DNA of 64,000 bases. It comes from PFL42 sp963789825. GTDB taxonomy: Bacteria; Chloroflexota; Anaerolineae; Anaerolineales; E44-bin32. Under the pieces are notes generated by a model. The model ran no database searches and was not told the DNA's origin. It was given only the letters and a program-made list of their open reading frames with translations. Each line of letters begins with the position of its first letter. Position 1 is the first letter of the stretch. Shown here one piece after another: positions 8,717 through 21,906 of this stretch. The translations under genes were made by a program, and so were the position numbers. The DNA is taken from contig CAWBME010000006.1 in NCBI GenBank assembly GCA_963789825.1, positions 1,116,001 through 1,180,000 of the forward strand. The letters run 5' to 3'.

Positions 8717-9891
8717 CGGGCCGAGTCCGACCCCCGGCACTCGCGGCAGGAACGCGGCAGCATGGGAGAAGACAACTCCCACCGCTGGCCCTCCTTGCCC
8801 CGGCAGCAGGCCTTCGCGACCTCGCCACCGCCCAGGTGGCATCGGATGCCGCGGCATCGGCGCCGATCGAATGGGAGACGGAGGATTTCGTCGCCTCCGC
8901 TCCGGCGAGGTTGCCCACAAGGATCCGACGTGGGCCTGGTTGCCCGCCACAACCTCGATCGGAGCTCATCGGGCTGCCTCACTCCCGTCGGGCGGTGGTG
9001 CTTCGAGCTCTTGCGCGTGGCCAGCGTGCGGATAGGGACTACTTCGGCTGGCGGGCTGCCTGCTTGCGGCTGGACGCAACCCGGGGGAGCCGGTGCGCCG
9101 GAGGCTGGCAGGGCAGCCACCCGCCCCAGCTTGGCGGAGATCTCCCCCGCCGCCGCCAGGACCGCTTGGGTGAGACCCCGGTCGCGCATCTCTTGGCGGA
9201 TGCGATCGGCGGGGCCAGAGGCGCTGATGGCCGCAACCACCCAGTTGGAGTCGAACACCGGCGCCGCGACGCACACCACGCCCACCTCATGTTCCTCATC
9301 ATCCATGGCAAAGCCCAACCGTCGCACCTTCTCTAGATCCTCGAGCAGGGCGGGGATGCGGATGATCGTGCGTGGAGTGAAGCTGCGCAGGCCGCCGGAG
9401 TAGGCCTGACGCACGTTGGTCTCAGGCTCGTAGGCCAGCAGGGCTTTGCCCAGTCCCGTGCAGTGCGCCGGCGACCGGTCGCCGACGCGCGACGACATCA
9501 GCCCGATGGGATGCAGCCCGGGGAGCTTCTCCAGGTAGATCACCTCGGTGCCGTGGAGCGTCGCCAGGTGGACGGTCTCGAGGGTGTGGTCACGCAGGCC
9601 GGCCAGCGGCCCCTCGGCCAGCTGGCGCAGGTCAGAGTGGCGCAAGAATGCTTGGCCAAGGGAGAGTGCGGCCGGACCCAGGCGGTAGCGGCCGGTCTTC
9701 GAGTTCTGCTCGGTGAAGCCCGCCGCGCTCAACGTTGCCAGCAAGCGGAAGACCGTGCTCTGGTGCAAAGCTGCGCGCTGGCTAATCTCCGACAGGCTGA
9801 TCTCGGCCTCGCCGACGATGAACAGATGCAGGAGGGTCAGGGCACGCTCGACCGAGCGTGTGACGTAGCGGGGGCGGCTCTCTTCTTTCAT
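8713..9891 (-). CDS. IclR family transcriptional regulator (with an odd C-terminal extension)
   Basis: The N-terminal winged helix is clear (RSVERALTLLHLF, SLSEISQRAALHQSTVFRLL, LSAAGF) followed by the IclR effector domain (IYLEKLPG, HCTGLGKALLAY, GFAMDDEEHEVGVVCVAAPV, RIRQEMRD). The recognisable protein ends near 9120 at about 255 residues, as usual. The frame then stays open for a further 135 Pro/Arg-rich residues to 8713, which no IclR protein needs and which overlaps the KDG promoter; a lost stop or an indel near 9120 is likely. ATG 9891 is preferred since the promoter is just upstream. It probably controls the sugar-acid operon and itself. Confidence 0.85.
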   Translation of the reverse strand: MKEESRPRYVTRSVERALTLLHLFIVGEAEISLSEISQRAALHQSTVFRLLATLSAAGFTEQNSKTGRYRLGPAALSLGQAFLRHSDLRQLAEGPLAGLRDHTLETVHLATLHGTEVIYLEKLPGLHPIGLMSSRVGDRSPAHCTGLGKALLAYEPETNVRQAYSGGLRSFTPRTIIRIPALLEDLEKVRRLGFAMDDEEHEVGVVCVAAPVFDSNWVVAAISASGPADRIRQEMRDRGLTQAVLAAAGEISAKLGRVAALPASGAPAPPGCVQPQAGSPPAEVVPIRTLATRKSSKHHRPTGVRQPDELRSRLWRATRPTSDPCGQPRRSGGDEILRLPFDRRRCRGIRCHLGGGEVAKACCRGKEGQRWELSSPMLPRSCRECRGSDSAR

Positions 9892-9905
9892 GAGTTGGAA
9901 TCCAC

Positions 9906-9947
9906 TTTCGGTATACGAAATATAGAACGGCGAGGGGCGGCTGTCAA
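9906..9947 (-). promoter_or_regulatory. Promoter and overlapping operator of the IclR gene
   Basis: On the minus strand TTGACA (9947-9942), a 17-bp spacer and TATATT (9924-9919) make a near-consensus promoter. The perfect-arm palindrome TTTCG-GTATA-CGAAA (9906-9920) covers the expected start point, as expected for an autorepressor. The leader is only about 20 nt and has no obvious ribosome-binding site. Confidence 0.65.
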
Positions 9948-10295
9948 CTGTCGAGCAGGGACAGACCCGCACGCTGCGCTGGGTTCAGGTCCGCCCCGGC
10001 CATCTGGGAACTGCCCGCAACCAGGCCCTGGTCTTCTCCGGCTTCCGCCGGGGAGTCGGGACGGATCGCCGGCGGAGACAAGGCAACCCCCCACACGCAA
10101 TGGACCTCACCCTGTGTTCGAAGGTCAGGGTTCCCCGGTTGCCGAGCCGGGCGCTAGGCCACGGCAAGGTGGAGTCCCGGTTCGATCTGCCGGATATGGC
10201 TGCCACATCGCGCTCAGCGGAAGCCCTCCCCACTGGAACGCGGGATGCCACTGAGGCATCTCTCGTCAGCGATTCCGCTCTGCCAGCAGGCCCTT
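9948..10295. other. Intergenic, no gene recognised
   Basis: GC-rich spacer between the IclR promoter and the end of the DapA-family gene. A GGTTCGA string near 10180 recalls a tRNA T-arm, but its flanks do not pair and no cloverleaf can be drawn. Open frames here have no recognisable content. Confidence 0.5.
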
Positions 10296-11189
10296 TCAGG
10301 ACAGGTGAGTGGCTCGAAGTAGCCGGTCCATCTCGTCGCGTTCGATGCTGTCGAGGGGGGTGAAGGGGGCCCGCAGGGTGGGTGAGGAGATGATCTTCCT
10401 CCCGGCCAAGATGGTCTTGGCGACAATCACGAATCGATCCAGCGATAGCGAACTGTAGCTGATGAGGGGTCGGATCCCATCGAAGAGAGCATGCGCTTGA
10501 GCCTTGTCGCCTGCACGGTAGGCAGCGTAGACCTGGACAAGCAGCGGCGCCACGTCGGCTCCGGGCATGCAGCCGCACGCACCGCGGTCGAGCGCCTCCA
10601 GGAACTCCAGGCCTCCCCACCCGGCAAGTACTTCGATCCGGTCTCCGAGAGCCTCAAGCAGGCGACTGATTCCTTGCCCAGCCGGCAAGGCCTCGATCTT
10701 CGCATAGCGCACATTCGGCGCGGCCTCGAGGATCCGCAAGTAATCCTCAAGCGCGAGGGCAGTCCCGCGCACCTGAGGCGTGTCCTGAATGACCACTGGC
10801 ACCCCGGCGGCCGAGGCCACGCTCGACAGGTGTTGGACGAGTTCCTTGCCCGCCGGCTTCCCAAGCACCGGCGGCAGCAGCATGATTGCGTCGGCCCCCC
10901 GGGCAACCGCGTCCAGGCACATATCGACGGCAACTCGCGTGGCCTCATGGTAGACGGCGGCGACCACCGGGACCCGTCCCCTGGTCTCCTCGACGATCGT
11001 GGCAAGCACCTGGCGTCGCTCTTCCTCGCTAAGCTTGTACCCTTCGCTCGCCAAGGCCAGCGCCCCAAGCCCGTGGACGGCTTCACCGATCAGGAAGTGG
11101 ACCAGATGTCGCAAACCGGCATGGTCAACGTCTCCCCGATCGTCAAAGGGGGTCGGGAGAACCGGAATGATCCCGTGCAAGAGACTCAT
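10296..11189 (-). CDS. DapA/NanA-family class I aldolase (dihydrodipicolinate synthase family)
   Basis: An intact 297-residue TIM-barrel lyase. It shows the family start GIIPVLPTPFDDRGDVD, the GALALASEGYKLSEEERRQV segment, the AVYHEAT strand, DAIMLLPPVLGKPAGKE and the Schiff-base lysine in YAKIEALPAG, which replaces the more usual GIKD-type context. True DapA would be expected near lysine genes; here the neighbours are sugar-acid genes, so a 2-keto-3-deoxy sugar-acid aldolase or dehydratase is more likely. ATG 11189 has GAGGAGG seven bases upstream. It is on the same strand and upstream of the IclR gene. Confidence 0.8.
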   Translation of the reverse strand: MSLLHGIIPVLPTPFDDRGDVDHAGLRHLVHFLIGEAVHGLGALALASEGYKLSEEERRQVLATIVEETRGRVPVVAAVYHEATRVAVDMCLDAVARGADAIMLLPPVLGKPAGKELVQHLSSVASAAGVPVVIQDTPQVRGTALALEDYLRILEAAPNVRYAKIEALPAGQGISRLLEALGDRIEVLAGWGGLEFLEALDRGACGCMPGADVAPLLVQVYAAYRAGDKAQAHALFDGIRPLISYSSLSLDRFVIVAKTILAGRKIISSPTLRAPFTPLDSIERDEMDRLLRATHLS

Positions 11190-11834
11190 GCTACGACCTC
11201 CTCGAGATGGACTTCAGTGACAGCCCGGCAATTCGAAGACCGAGTGCACGTCACCAGGGCAACCCCGCCAATCGGAGGCTGCCCCCATGCTATGAGGCAC
11301 AGAAGGTACAGCCAAGCCCGTCCCACCCTTGCGGATGACGTGCCTCCCAGGGCTCCGGATCGCTTGGACCCTGCTGAGCGGAGCTTGAGCGCCAGGGGCC
11401 ATGGCCCAAGCCGGGCGCAACTGGGTTTGAAGGTCCCTGGCCCGACTGACCCCGGTCGCCATCGGGATTGCCAGCGAGTTCGATCAACAGCGAGCCGGTC
11501 GGCTCACATGCATCGACGCCGTGGCCCGGAATGGGCAGTTGGCGATGAGAATCTAGGACGGTGCGCTCCTGCTGTCAACACGCTCATCATGGGGCCATGG
11601 CCCATCCGCGCGCTGTTCCGCTCCGATCACGCGCCTTGGCTGTCTTCGAGGCGTCTGGATGCGACCCGATCTGTCGAGGGTCGCCGGGGCTCACAACCCC
11701 AACGCTCTGATCGGGCATCGAACTGCCCTTGGGGGACGCACCGTCTGCGCCTGCTCAAACCCACCAGGATCTTTCCAGTCGCGAACCTCTGTATACTTGC
11801 TCCGTACGTGCATCGGACGCCGGATGGAGGGCTC
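11190..11834. other. Intergenic region upstream of the flavin oxidoreductase gene
   Basis: 645 bp between divergent genes with no recognised product. A TATACT element at 11792-11797 on the plus strand could be the -10 box for the luciferase-like gene, though no good -35 lies 16-18 bp upstream. Nothing else is recognised. Confidence 0.4.
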
Positions 11835-12869
11835 ATGGAGTACGGATTGCTGCTGCTAGGTGAACACGATCCGGAGAGCGCGGTCCGGCTGGGACAGCTG
11901 GCGGAGCAGGCCGGCTTCCAGGACCTATGGTTCGCGGATGAGAAGTTCTTCCGCGATCCCTTCGTCAGCCTGACGTACCTGGCACGCCACACCAGCCGCA
12001 TCCGCCTCGGCACCTGTGTCACCGATCCCTTCACGCGGCATCCAGCGCTGCTCGCCATGGCCATGGGCACACTCGACGAGGTCAGCGGTGGACGGGCGGT
12101 GCTGGGGCTGGGCGCCGGGTTCAGCGGGCTGGAGGCGATGGGCGTCGAGCGCAAGCGAGCCGTGCGCTCGATGCGCCAGGCGATCGACGCCATCCGGCGA
12201 CTGTGGGCCGGGGAGACCGTGACGCTCCAGGACGACGCATTTCGCCTCAGCAATCTCAGCCTCAACTTCCCTGCCCGCCCGGACATTCCGATCCTGCTCG
12301 CTTCAGCGGGCCCCCTGATGCTGCGCCTGGCGGGAGAAACCGCCGACGAGGTGATGTTCGGCGATCTCGGCACGACCGAGGTACTCACCCCGGCGCTGGC
12401 CGAGGTGCGGCGCGGCGCCGAACGATCGGGCCGCTCGATGGACAGCATGCGCCGCATCGCCCGCCTCAACGTCGTCTTGACCGATGATCTCGAGGCCGCC
12501 CGCGCCGTGATCCGCCCCTGGATCCTGGCCTACCTGTGGCACGCCTATCCCGACTGGAGCAAGCTCTTCGACTACACCCCCGAGTGGGATGAGCGCATGC
12601 ATCCGCTGCGCGAGTTCATCGCCGCCCGAGGCGACAAGCCGCGCAACGTCGGCGACCGCGAGCAGGTGCTGCAGTTCGCCCCGCTCCTGCCCGAGCCGCT
12701 CGTGCGCCGCTACGCCTTGCTCGGCCCGCCGGAAGGAGTCGCCGAACAGATCGCCGAAGTCGCTGCCTGCGGCATCACTCAGCTCACGGTCTATCCAACA
12801 CCGCTCAGTGGCCAGTCGACGGAGGCTGCGTTTCTGCAGTTCATTCGTTCTGTATTGCCCTTGCTGTAG
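11835..12869 (+). CDS. LLM-class (luciferase-like) flavin-dependent oxidoreductase
   Basis: A 344-residue TIM-barrel oxidoreductase of the bacterial-luciferase/F420 superfamily. Evidence: MEYGLLLLGEHDPESAVRLGQLAEQAGF at the N-terminus (seen as separate motifs), WFADEKFFRDPFVSL, the RIRLGTCVTDPFTRHP strand, VLGLGAGFSGLEAMG, the insertion and PILLASAGP, typical of flavin or F420 binding. Substrate and cofactor (FMN or F420) are open. The frame is open far upstream but the stretch before 11835 overlaps an unrelated gene on the other strand; ATG 11835 has GGAGGG close upstream. It is monocistronic and stands alone. Confidence 0.82.
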   Translation: MEYGLLLLGEHDPESAVRLGQLAEQAGFQDLWFADEKFFRDPFVSLTYLARHTSRIRLGTCVTDPFTRHPALLAMAMGTLDEVSGGRAVLGLGAGFSGLEAMGVERKRAVRSMRQAIDAIRRLWAGETVTLQDDAFRLSNLSLNFPARPDIPILLASAGPLMLRLAGETADEVMFGDLGTTEVLTPALAEVRRGAERSGRSMDSMRRIARLNVVLTDDLEAARAVIRPWILAYLWHAYPDWSKLFDYTPEWDERMHPLREFIAARGDKPRNVGDREQVLQFAPLLPEPLVRRYALLGPPEGVAEQIAEVAACGITQLTVYPTPLSGQSTEAAFLQFIRSVLPLL

Positions 12870-13210
12870 GCTTCACCGCATCGGACAGGAATTGCTCCGT
12901 TCGGCCTCCTCCCGAGGCACCCCCGCTGCTTCCGGGCGTCATCGAGTTCAAGCGTGGGGCACAAGAGCGTCCAGCCGGACTTGGGCATTGGCTTCCAGGC
13001 GGCCGTCCGGTGGACCTCAGCAGCCAGCGCTCCCCGAGCACGCCAGCCTCCGCGGACAGCGTGTGGCCGCTCGTACCCGAGAGCACCGGACTGAGGGCAC
13101 CGCCGCCAGAGAGTCGACGCCATCGCCGCCCCCTCCCGATGCTCAGAGAGGGGCAGCGCGAGTCGATCGATCCTCGCCCGGCGTTGAAGGAACCTTGAAG
13201 GCCGCGAGGC
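12870..13210. other. Intergenic, nothing recognised
   Basis: About 340 bp of GC-rich sequence between the luciferase-like gene and the small membrane protein gene. No convincing gene, hairpin terminator or promoter was seen on either strand. Confidence 0.4.
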
Positions 13211-13231
13211 CTAGCCCCAGGGATTGGCGCC
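13211..13231. repeat. 21-bp perfect direct repeat, copy 1 (end of membrane protein gene)
   Basis: CTAGCCCCAGGGATTGGCGC plus one C. The identical sequence occurs at 13597-13617. Both copies encode the C-terminal GANPWG and stop of two otherwise different small proteins. Confidence 0.9.
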
Positions 13232-13396
13232 ACACATCACGCCAAGAAGCAGCACTGCCGCGATGATGAATCCAATCCCAGAACCCTTCTTCCCCGTCCT
13301 CAGTCGGGTGGTTCCCAGGTAGAGGCAAAGAACGAACAGGATGGATGCAATCACGAAGGCGACAAGCTTCAATCCGTTCGGAGTCTCAAGTATCAT
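13211..13396 (-). CDS. Small two-span membrane protein ending in GANPWG
   Basis: A 61-residue hypothetical protein. It starts MILETPNGLKLVAFV, has a first hydrophobic helix (VAFVIASILFVLCLYLG), a basic loop (TTRLRTGKKGSG) and a second helix (IGFIIAAVLLLGVMCG), then ends GANPWG. I recognise no family. The last 21 bases, including the stop, are repeated exactly at the end of the next small gene upstream (13597-13617). It is the third minus-strand gene after the kinase fusion and the Lrp-like protein. A perfect hairpin (GCACGGC / GCCGTGC, 13421-13439) lies 25 bp upstream of the start. Confidence 0.5.
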   Translation of the reverse strand: MILETPNGLKLVAFVIASILFVLCLYLGTTRLRTGKKGSGIGFIIAAVLLLGVMCGANPWG

Positions 13397-13596
13397 CAGT
13401 GGGAGTCCCCCAAGCGAGGAGCACGGCCAAATGCCGTGCCGCAGTTCCAGGCTGGATCCATGGCTGGAAGTGCCGAATTCGGGAGGGCAGTTGCTGAGCC
13501 ATGAACGCACAACTGCCCTACTTACCTCCCATGACGAGGTCCTGAAATGGGCACATGATGTCGCCCCCACAGCGCCCCGGCGATGCTCCCTGAACA

Positions 13597-13617
13597 CTAG
13601 CCCCAGGGATTGGCGCC
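13597..13617. repeat. 21-bp perfect direct repeat, copy 2 (end of Lrp-like gene)
   Basis: Second copy of the repeat described at 13211-13231, 386 bp away. Confidence 0.9.
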
Positions 13618-13990
13618 CGGGCTCATCGGGTAGCGCCCCGGGCCCTTGTCGTATGCCCCGCCCACCTCTTCTTCATCGATGTAACAGTCGGCTTCGACGG
13701 CCGGGCTCGGGAGAGTATGCCCTGACCTTGGCGACGGTGACGCTCTTGACGCCTTCCGCCTGGAAGACGAGGCCGACCACCATCCGCAGCGACTGCTCGC
13801 CGGTCACATCGACGGGGACGATCAGATTGAAGTCGCAGTCGACGATATCGACGCGAATGACCACGTCGTCATCGTTGGGGATGAGCCCGTTCCTGCGCCT
13901 GGTCAGCGGGGAAAGGGCTCGCTGGGCCAGCTCCGGTTCCATTGCCTTGACCAGCAGCCATGCGCGGACACGTCCAGTGTTCGATTGCAT
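13597..13990 (-). CDS. Stand-alone Lrp/AsnC-type ligand-binding (RAM-like) protein (one frameshift)
   Basis: The translation resembles the effector half of Lrp/AsnC regulators without the DNA-binding half: RVRAWLLVKAMEPELAQ (strand-helix), VIRVDIVDCDFNLIVPVDV (the G-D-F/Y-D type strand) and a helix followed by EGVKSVTVAKVRAYSPEP. One extra G near 13713 shifts the frame; corrected, it continues AVEADCYIDEEEVGGAYD and ends GANPWG, about 130 residues. AAAGGAGG lies just before ATG 13990. It starts 46 bp after the kinase fusion and could be its accessory small-molecule sensor; that is inferred from position. The family assignment is by pattern only. Confidence 0.5.
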
Positions 13991-14035
13991 TCCGGCCTCC
14001 TTTGGCTAGCCGCCCTCACCGGACTGGCGAGGGGG

Positions 14036-17901
<3,866 letters not shown>

Positions 17902-18525
17902 TCCCCGGGGAGTGTCGCCTGGTTACGCATCGGTCGATCCCGTGGTGCGGTGCCCTCAGGATGCGGCAGTTGCGGCAAGCGCAGGCGTCGGAGCGGCAGT
18001 CGGATTGAGTTGACGGAGTGCAAAGTCCCGCTGGCGAGGCGGTAGCGACCTAGCGCCCCCAAGGGCGCCTGCGTCGGCTGGCTGGAAGGCGCTGGATCCC
18101 CCTGACGCCCTCGAACAGCACCCAGTATGGCCGCGAATTCGGGGGAAGTCAATCCGTTTCCTCGGTAGCCGGCCGGTGACGGTCGTGCGAGGATCCACCA
18201 TGCGGGTTGGAGGGAATAGGATCGGGATAAGACACGAGAGCTGGGGATGCACCAGGCCGGAGCCCACCTGGCCTTGCGGCGACAACACTGAGGGCCAACA
18301 GCCCAGCTGGTGAAGATTGCCCAGTTCTCAACCGGTCTTGAGTGCCGAGCTCCAACTACGGGTTTGCGATGGGTCCTGTGCCCAGAGATCAGCTAGGCTG
18401 TCGGATGTGGCTTCGAGCGCGCTTCAGCGGGCGTGGTCCCCCTTGTATGCCTCGCCGCCTCCCAACAACATGCCTAGAGTCACCCTATAATCGACCCCAG
18501 ACAGGTATCCACCAGAGCATCTTCC
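17902..18525. other. Divergent intergenic region between kinase fusion and MalT-like regulator
   Basis: 624 bp separating the two regulator genes. A perfect TATAAT (18486-18491, plus strand) lies 34 bp before the GTG start of the regulator; the -35 region (about 18463, CAACAA) is poor, so activation by another factor is plausible. No gene recognised. Confidence 0.45.
18486..18491 (+). promoter_or_regulatory. -10 element TATAAT for the MalT-like regulator
   Basis: Consensus -10 box with expected start near 18498, giving a leader of about 28 nt. No good -35 box at 16-18 bp spacing. Confidence 0.5.
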
Positions 18526-21347
18526 GTGGATTTCAGCCACACCAAGCTCACCGTTCCCCCAATTCGGCGCGAGCATATCCACCGACCCCGGTTGGTGGGC
18601 TTGCTCAATGCTGGGCTGGAGGCGAAGCTGACCCGCTCGTCTCTGCGCCGGCCGGATTCGGCAAGACTGCCTTACTCAGCGAATGGCTGGGCCGGCTCGA
18701 TCAACCCTTCGCCTGGGTATCGCTCGACAAGGATGACAACGCCTGGCCTCGTTTCCTGGCCAGCGTCTTGACGAGCCTGCAGACGCTCGATCCCGCGTTC
18801 GGCGCTGGGCCTACTCGGCGCGCCGAATCTTCCCAACCGCCATCCATCGAGCACTTGCTCTCCGCGTTCCAGCGAGAACTGTCTGCCATTCGTCACTCCT
18901 ACGTGCTCGTGCTTGACGATTTCCACGTCCTCGCCAGTCCACAGGTGCACGAGCTACTTACCTACATCGTCGATAGCCGGCCGCCCGGGATGCATCTGGT
19001 GCTGGCTGGTCGGGCAGATCCCCCGTGGCCACTGGCTCGGCTGCGTGCTGCCGGCACCCTACGCGAGCTCCGGGCCGGCGATCTACGCTTCAACGCCGAG
19101 GAGACGGCTGCACTCTTGAACGACACGCTCGGGCTCGACCTCACTCCGCGAGGACCTCTCGACGCTCGCAGGGCGGACCGAAGGCTGGGTGGCCGGCTTG
19201 CACTTGGCGGCCCTCTCGCTCAGAAGCACCGCGGACCGGCATGGCTTCATCCAGGCGTTTGCCGGTAGCGACCGCTTCGTCCTCGATTACCTGATGGAGG
19301 AAGTCCTGGCCCAACAGCCCCCCGAGGTGAGCGCGTTCCTGTTGCAAACCAGCCTGCTCGACCGGTTCAACGCCGGGCTCTGTGATCATGTTACCGGGCG
19401 GGCCAACAGCCAGGGACTCTTGCGCCGCTTGGAAACTGCCAACCTGTTCGTGGTTCCGCTCGACAATGCCGCCGAGTGGTTCGCGTACCATTCTCTGATG
19501 CGCAGCTTCCTGCGCTCGGTCGGAAGGCAGCACGCGACCCCGATGGGGACCGTGCCCTGCACCTGCGCGCGATGGAGTGGTACGAAGCCAACGGGGACAT
19601 CTTGGATGCCATCCAGCACGGGATGAGAGCCGGCGCGGACGAGCAGATCAGCCGCCTGATCCGATCCAACGGCCTGGCACTCGCTTTCCAGGGTGAGCTG
19701 TCGACCGTGCTCGCCTGGCTCCACAACTCTCAGGAGACCTGGCCCCGGATGGGACCCTGGCTGCGGATCGCCCAGCTTTGGGCGCACTCCTTCTCGGGCG
19801 ACGAGTCAAGCGTGGGGGCCGAGGTGACTGGACACGCGCCCTCGTCCAAGAAGGGCTGCGCGCTTCGAGGACGAACCGAACTCGGCTAAGGTCACCGAGC
19901 TGCACCACGCCCTGGCCCATCTGACGGCGATCGAGGCCAACCTGGCCGTGATGGACGGCCGGCACACTGAGGCGGCAAGGCTGGCCCAGGAGGCGATCTA
20001 TGGGCTACCGCCGAGCGATTCGATTTCCCGCCGCTACAGCTACGTCTGCCTGGGGATGGCGCTCCGTCAGACGGGAGAACTCTCATCCGCGGTCGAAGCG
20101 CTAGCACTCGCCGACGCGCCAGGCGGTGACCACGAGCAGGTCCCCGCCCCGGCGCGGGGTTTGGCGACCTTGGCCGGCATCCAGATCTGGTTGGGACAAC
20201 TCGACGAAGCGGAAGTGACCATGTCGCCGGCTTCTCGCCCTCCATGATGATCACCTTCGCCGCTGCGGCCGTCGACTGCCGATCGCCACGTTCGGATATC
20301 CGCGGCTGAGCGAGATCCTTCGCCAGCGGAATCAGCTGGAGGAAGCGTTACACCTCGCCCAGGAGAGCCGCGCGCTCGCCGATCCGTGGCAGCAGATCGA
20401 CGCCTTGTTCGAGAGCTACACCCACCTTGCTGCGTGCCCGGCACGCAGCCGGCGACGCCTTCTTCCGCCCTGGCTCTGCTCCACAAACTGGAGCAGTCGA
20501 TGCGTGGTAGGTCCCCCTGGCTGCACACGATGACCCAGTTGGAGGAAGCGCGGTTGTGCGTGGCGCACGCCCAGGATCCAGCCTGTCTCGACCGTGCACG
20601 CGCCTGGGCTGAGGCAAATCCCCTGCCTCCAGACGGCCGAACTCATCTTCCGAGATCACGCCCAATACATGCTGCATGCCCGGCTCATGTTGTACGAAGC
20701 GCGCACGGACCGGAATCGCGCAGAAGCGGGAAGGAATCTTGCAGGAAGGATCCTGCAGCTTCTCGCCCCCGCCGGAGCCCGGGGCCTTGTCCTCGAAGCG
20801 TCGCTCGTTTGCGCCTTGTTCGAATTCGCTCTCGGAGAGACCGAGCATGCGCTTGAGCGGGTGTTGAGCTGTCTGCACCAGGCAGAACCCCAGGGGTACG
20901 TCAGGGTGTTCCTGGAGAGTGGGGCCTCCCTAGACGGCCTGCTATCCCGAAGTCCCTGCCTCCGATCCCTCGCACGCCTACGCCCAGGCACTGCTGCGCG
21001 CCTCGGCGGCCTTCTCGCCTGTCCTGGCCAGCTTGTCCGCTGGCGGTCTGCCAGGCCTGGAGGAACCCCTGAGCGAGCGCGAGCTGGACGTCCTGCGGCT
21101 CCTGGCCACCCCGCTCTCGAGTTCCGCAATTGCCGATCGGCTCTTTGTCGCCACCAGCACCGTCCGGTCCCACACCAAGGCCATCTACGGGAAACTCGGA
21201 GTCCACACCCGGCTGGAGGCAATTGACGTCGCCCGCGCGCTCGGCCTGATCCAGGCAACTCCGCTTGCCGCCAAGTCCATCTCGGAGGATCACCCGGCAT
21301 TCCCCAAGGTTGGGGATGACGATGGCCATCTGTCCCATCTAGACTGA
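18526..21347 (+). CDS. MalT-like LuxR-family ATP-dependent transcriptional regulator (several frameshifts)
   Basis: A STAND regulator of about 940 residues read through several frames. N-terminus: DFSHTKLTVPPIRREHIHRP then Walker A APAGFGKTALLSEW, WVSLDKDDNAWPRF, Walker B YVLVLDDFHVLASPQV and the DLRFNAEETAALL sensor motif. Middle: TPR-like helices (MEWYEANGDILDAIQHGM, YSYVCLGMALRQTGEL). C-terminus: LuxR-type helix-turn-helix, LSERELDVLRLLATPLSSS, IADRLFVATSTVRSHTKAIY, GKLGVHTRLEAI. The start is a GTG at 18526. Indels near 18640, 19170, 19540, 19850, 20245, 20500 and 20960 break it. It is divergent from the kinase fusion, which has a related STAND core, and may be its target or partner; no evidence beyond position. 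Confidence 0.85.
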
Positions 21348-21542
21348 GCACGTGGACATCCTACCCAGTTCCTCCGCTTCCTTCGCAGGGTCGCCGTATG
21401 CCGGCTCATCGCTGGGCCGGGCATCACGAGCCTAGTTGCCTTTGCTCGGGAGCTGTCGGCCCGGCAGCTGCTGCGGCCGGAACTGGGTGCGTCGGGGGAG
21501 AGCGCCTAGCGGCTGCACTTCCCCGTGCGAAGGAGCGGTCTC

Positions 21543-21785
21543 ATGACTACCTCCGGGGTAGGGCCGCGGCCGGTGCACGTCGCCATTGAGGTGGAGGGAA
21601 TTATCGACCCCCGCTGGTCGGAGTGGTTCACTGGCCAGGAGGTAAGGCTTACGCCCTCGACGGCAGATGCGGGACGGACCACCTTGACCGCGGACCTTCC
21701 AGATCAGTCGGCGCTGCCAGCCCTGCTGGCCAGCGTGACAGGACTCAATCTGAGAGTCATTTCAGTGACACCAATATCGGAGTAG
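21543..21785 (+). CDS. Small conserved hypothetical protein (80 residues)
   Basis: An 80-residue cytosolic protein with the recurring small-protein pattern V-E-G-x-I-D-P-R-W-S-E-W-F and later T-x-L-x-x-x-L-P-D-Q-S-A-L-x-x-L-L followed by L-N-L-x-V-I-S-V. I have seen this pattern in many uncharacterised bacterial proteins, but no function is known to me. ATG 21543 has GAAGGAG seven bases upstream and is preferred to the longer alternative. It lies about 200 bp after the MalT-like regulator and could be co-transcribed with it. Confidence 0.6.
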   Translation: MTTSGVGPRPVHVAIEVEGIIDPRWSEWFTGQEVRLTPSTADAGRTTLTADLPDQSALPALLASVTGLNLRVISVTPISE

Positions 21786-21906
21786 AACGGCGAGGATGAA
21801 GAGCCCGGAGCGCCATAGCAACTCCGCCCGCCGCGGCGCATCGCAGACGATGCCCCAGGGGTTCGCGGCAGATTGAGCGGGCGCATCATCCTGAAGGGAG
21901 GCATCA

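Noticed and set aside
10100..10200. Possible tRNA (GGTTCGA string near 10180).
   Set aside because: The bases around the loop cannot form a five-pair T-stem, and no acceptor or anticodon stem can be placed.
10491..11834. A plus-strand frame open for 448 codons upstream of the luciferase-like gene, giving an apparent 792-residue protein.
   Set aside because: It lies opposite the intact DapA-family gene and its translation has no recognisable pattern; the family start is at 11835 with its own ribosome-binding site.
21840..21880. Further NPWG-type coding strings resembling the GANPWG tail (also near 57890).
   Set aside because: They are not followed by a stop in frame, the surrounding bases differ from the 21-bp repeat, and they occur in frames with no gene.
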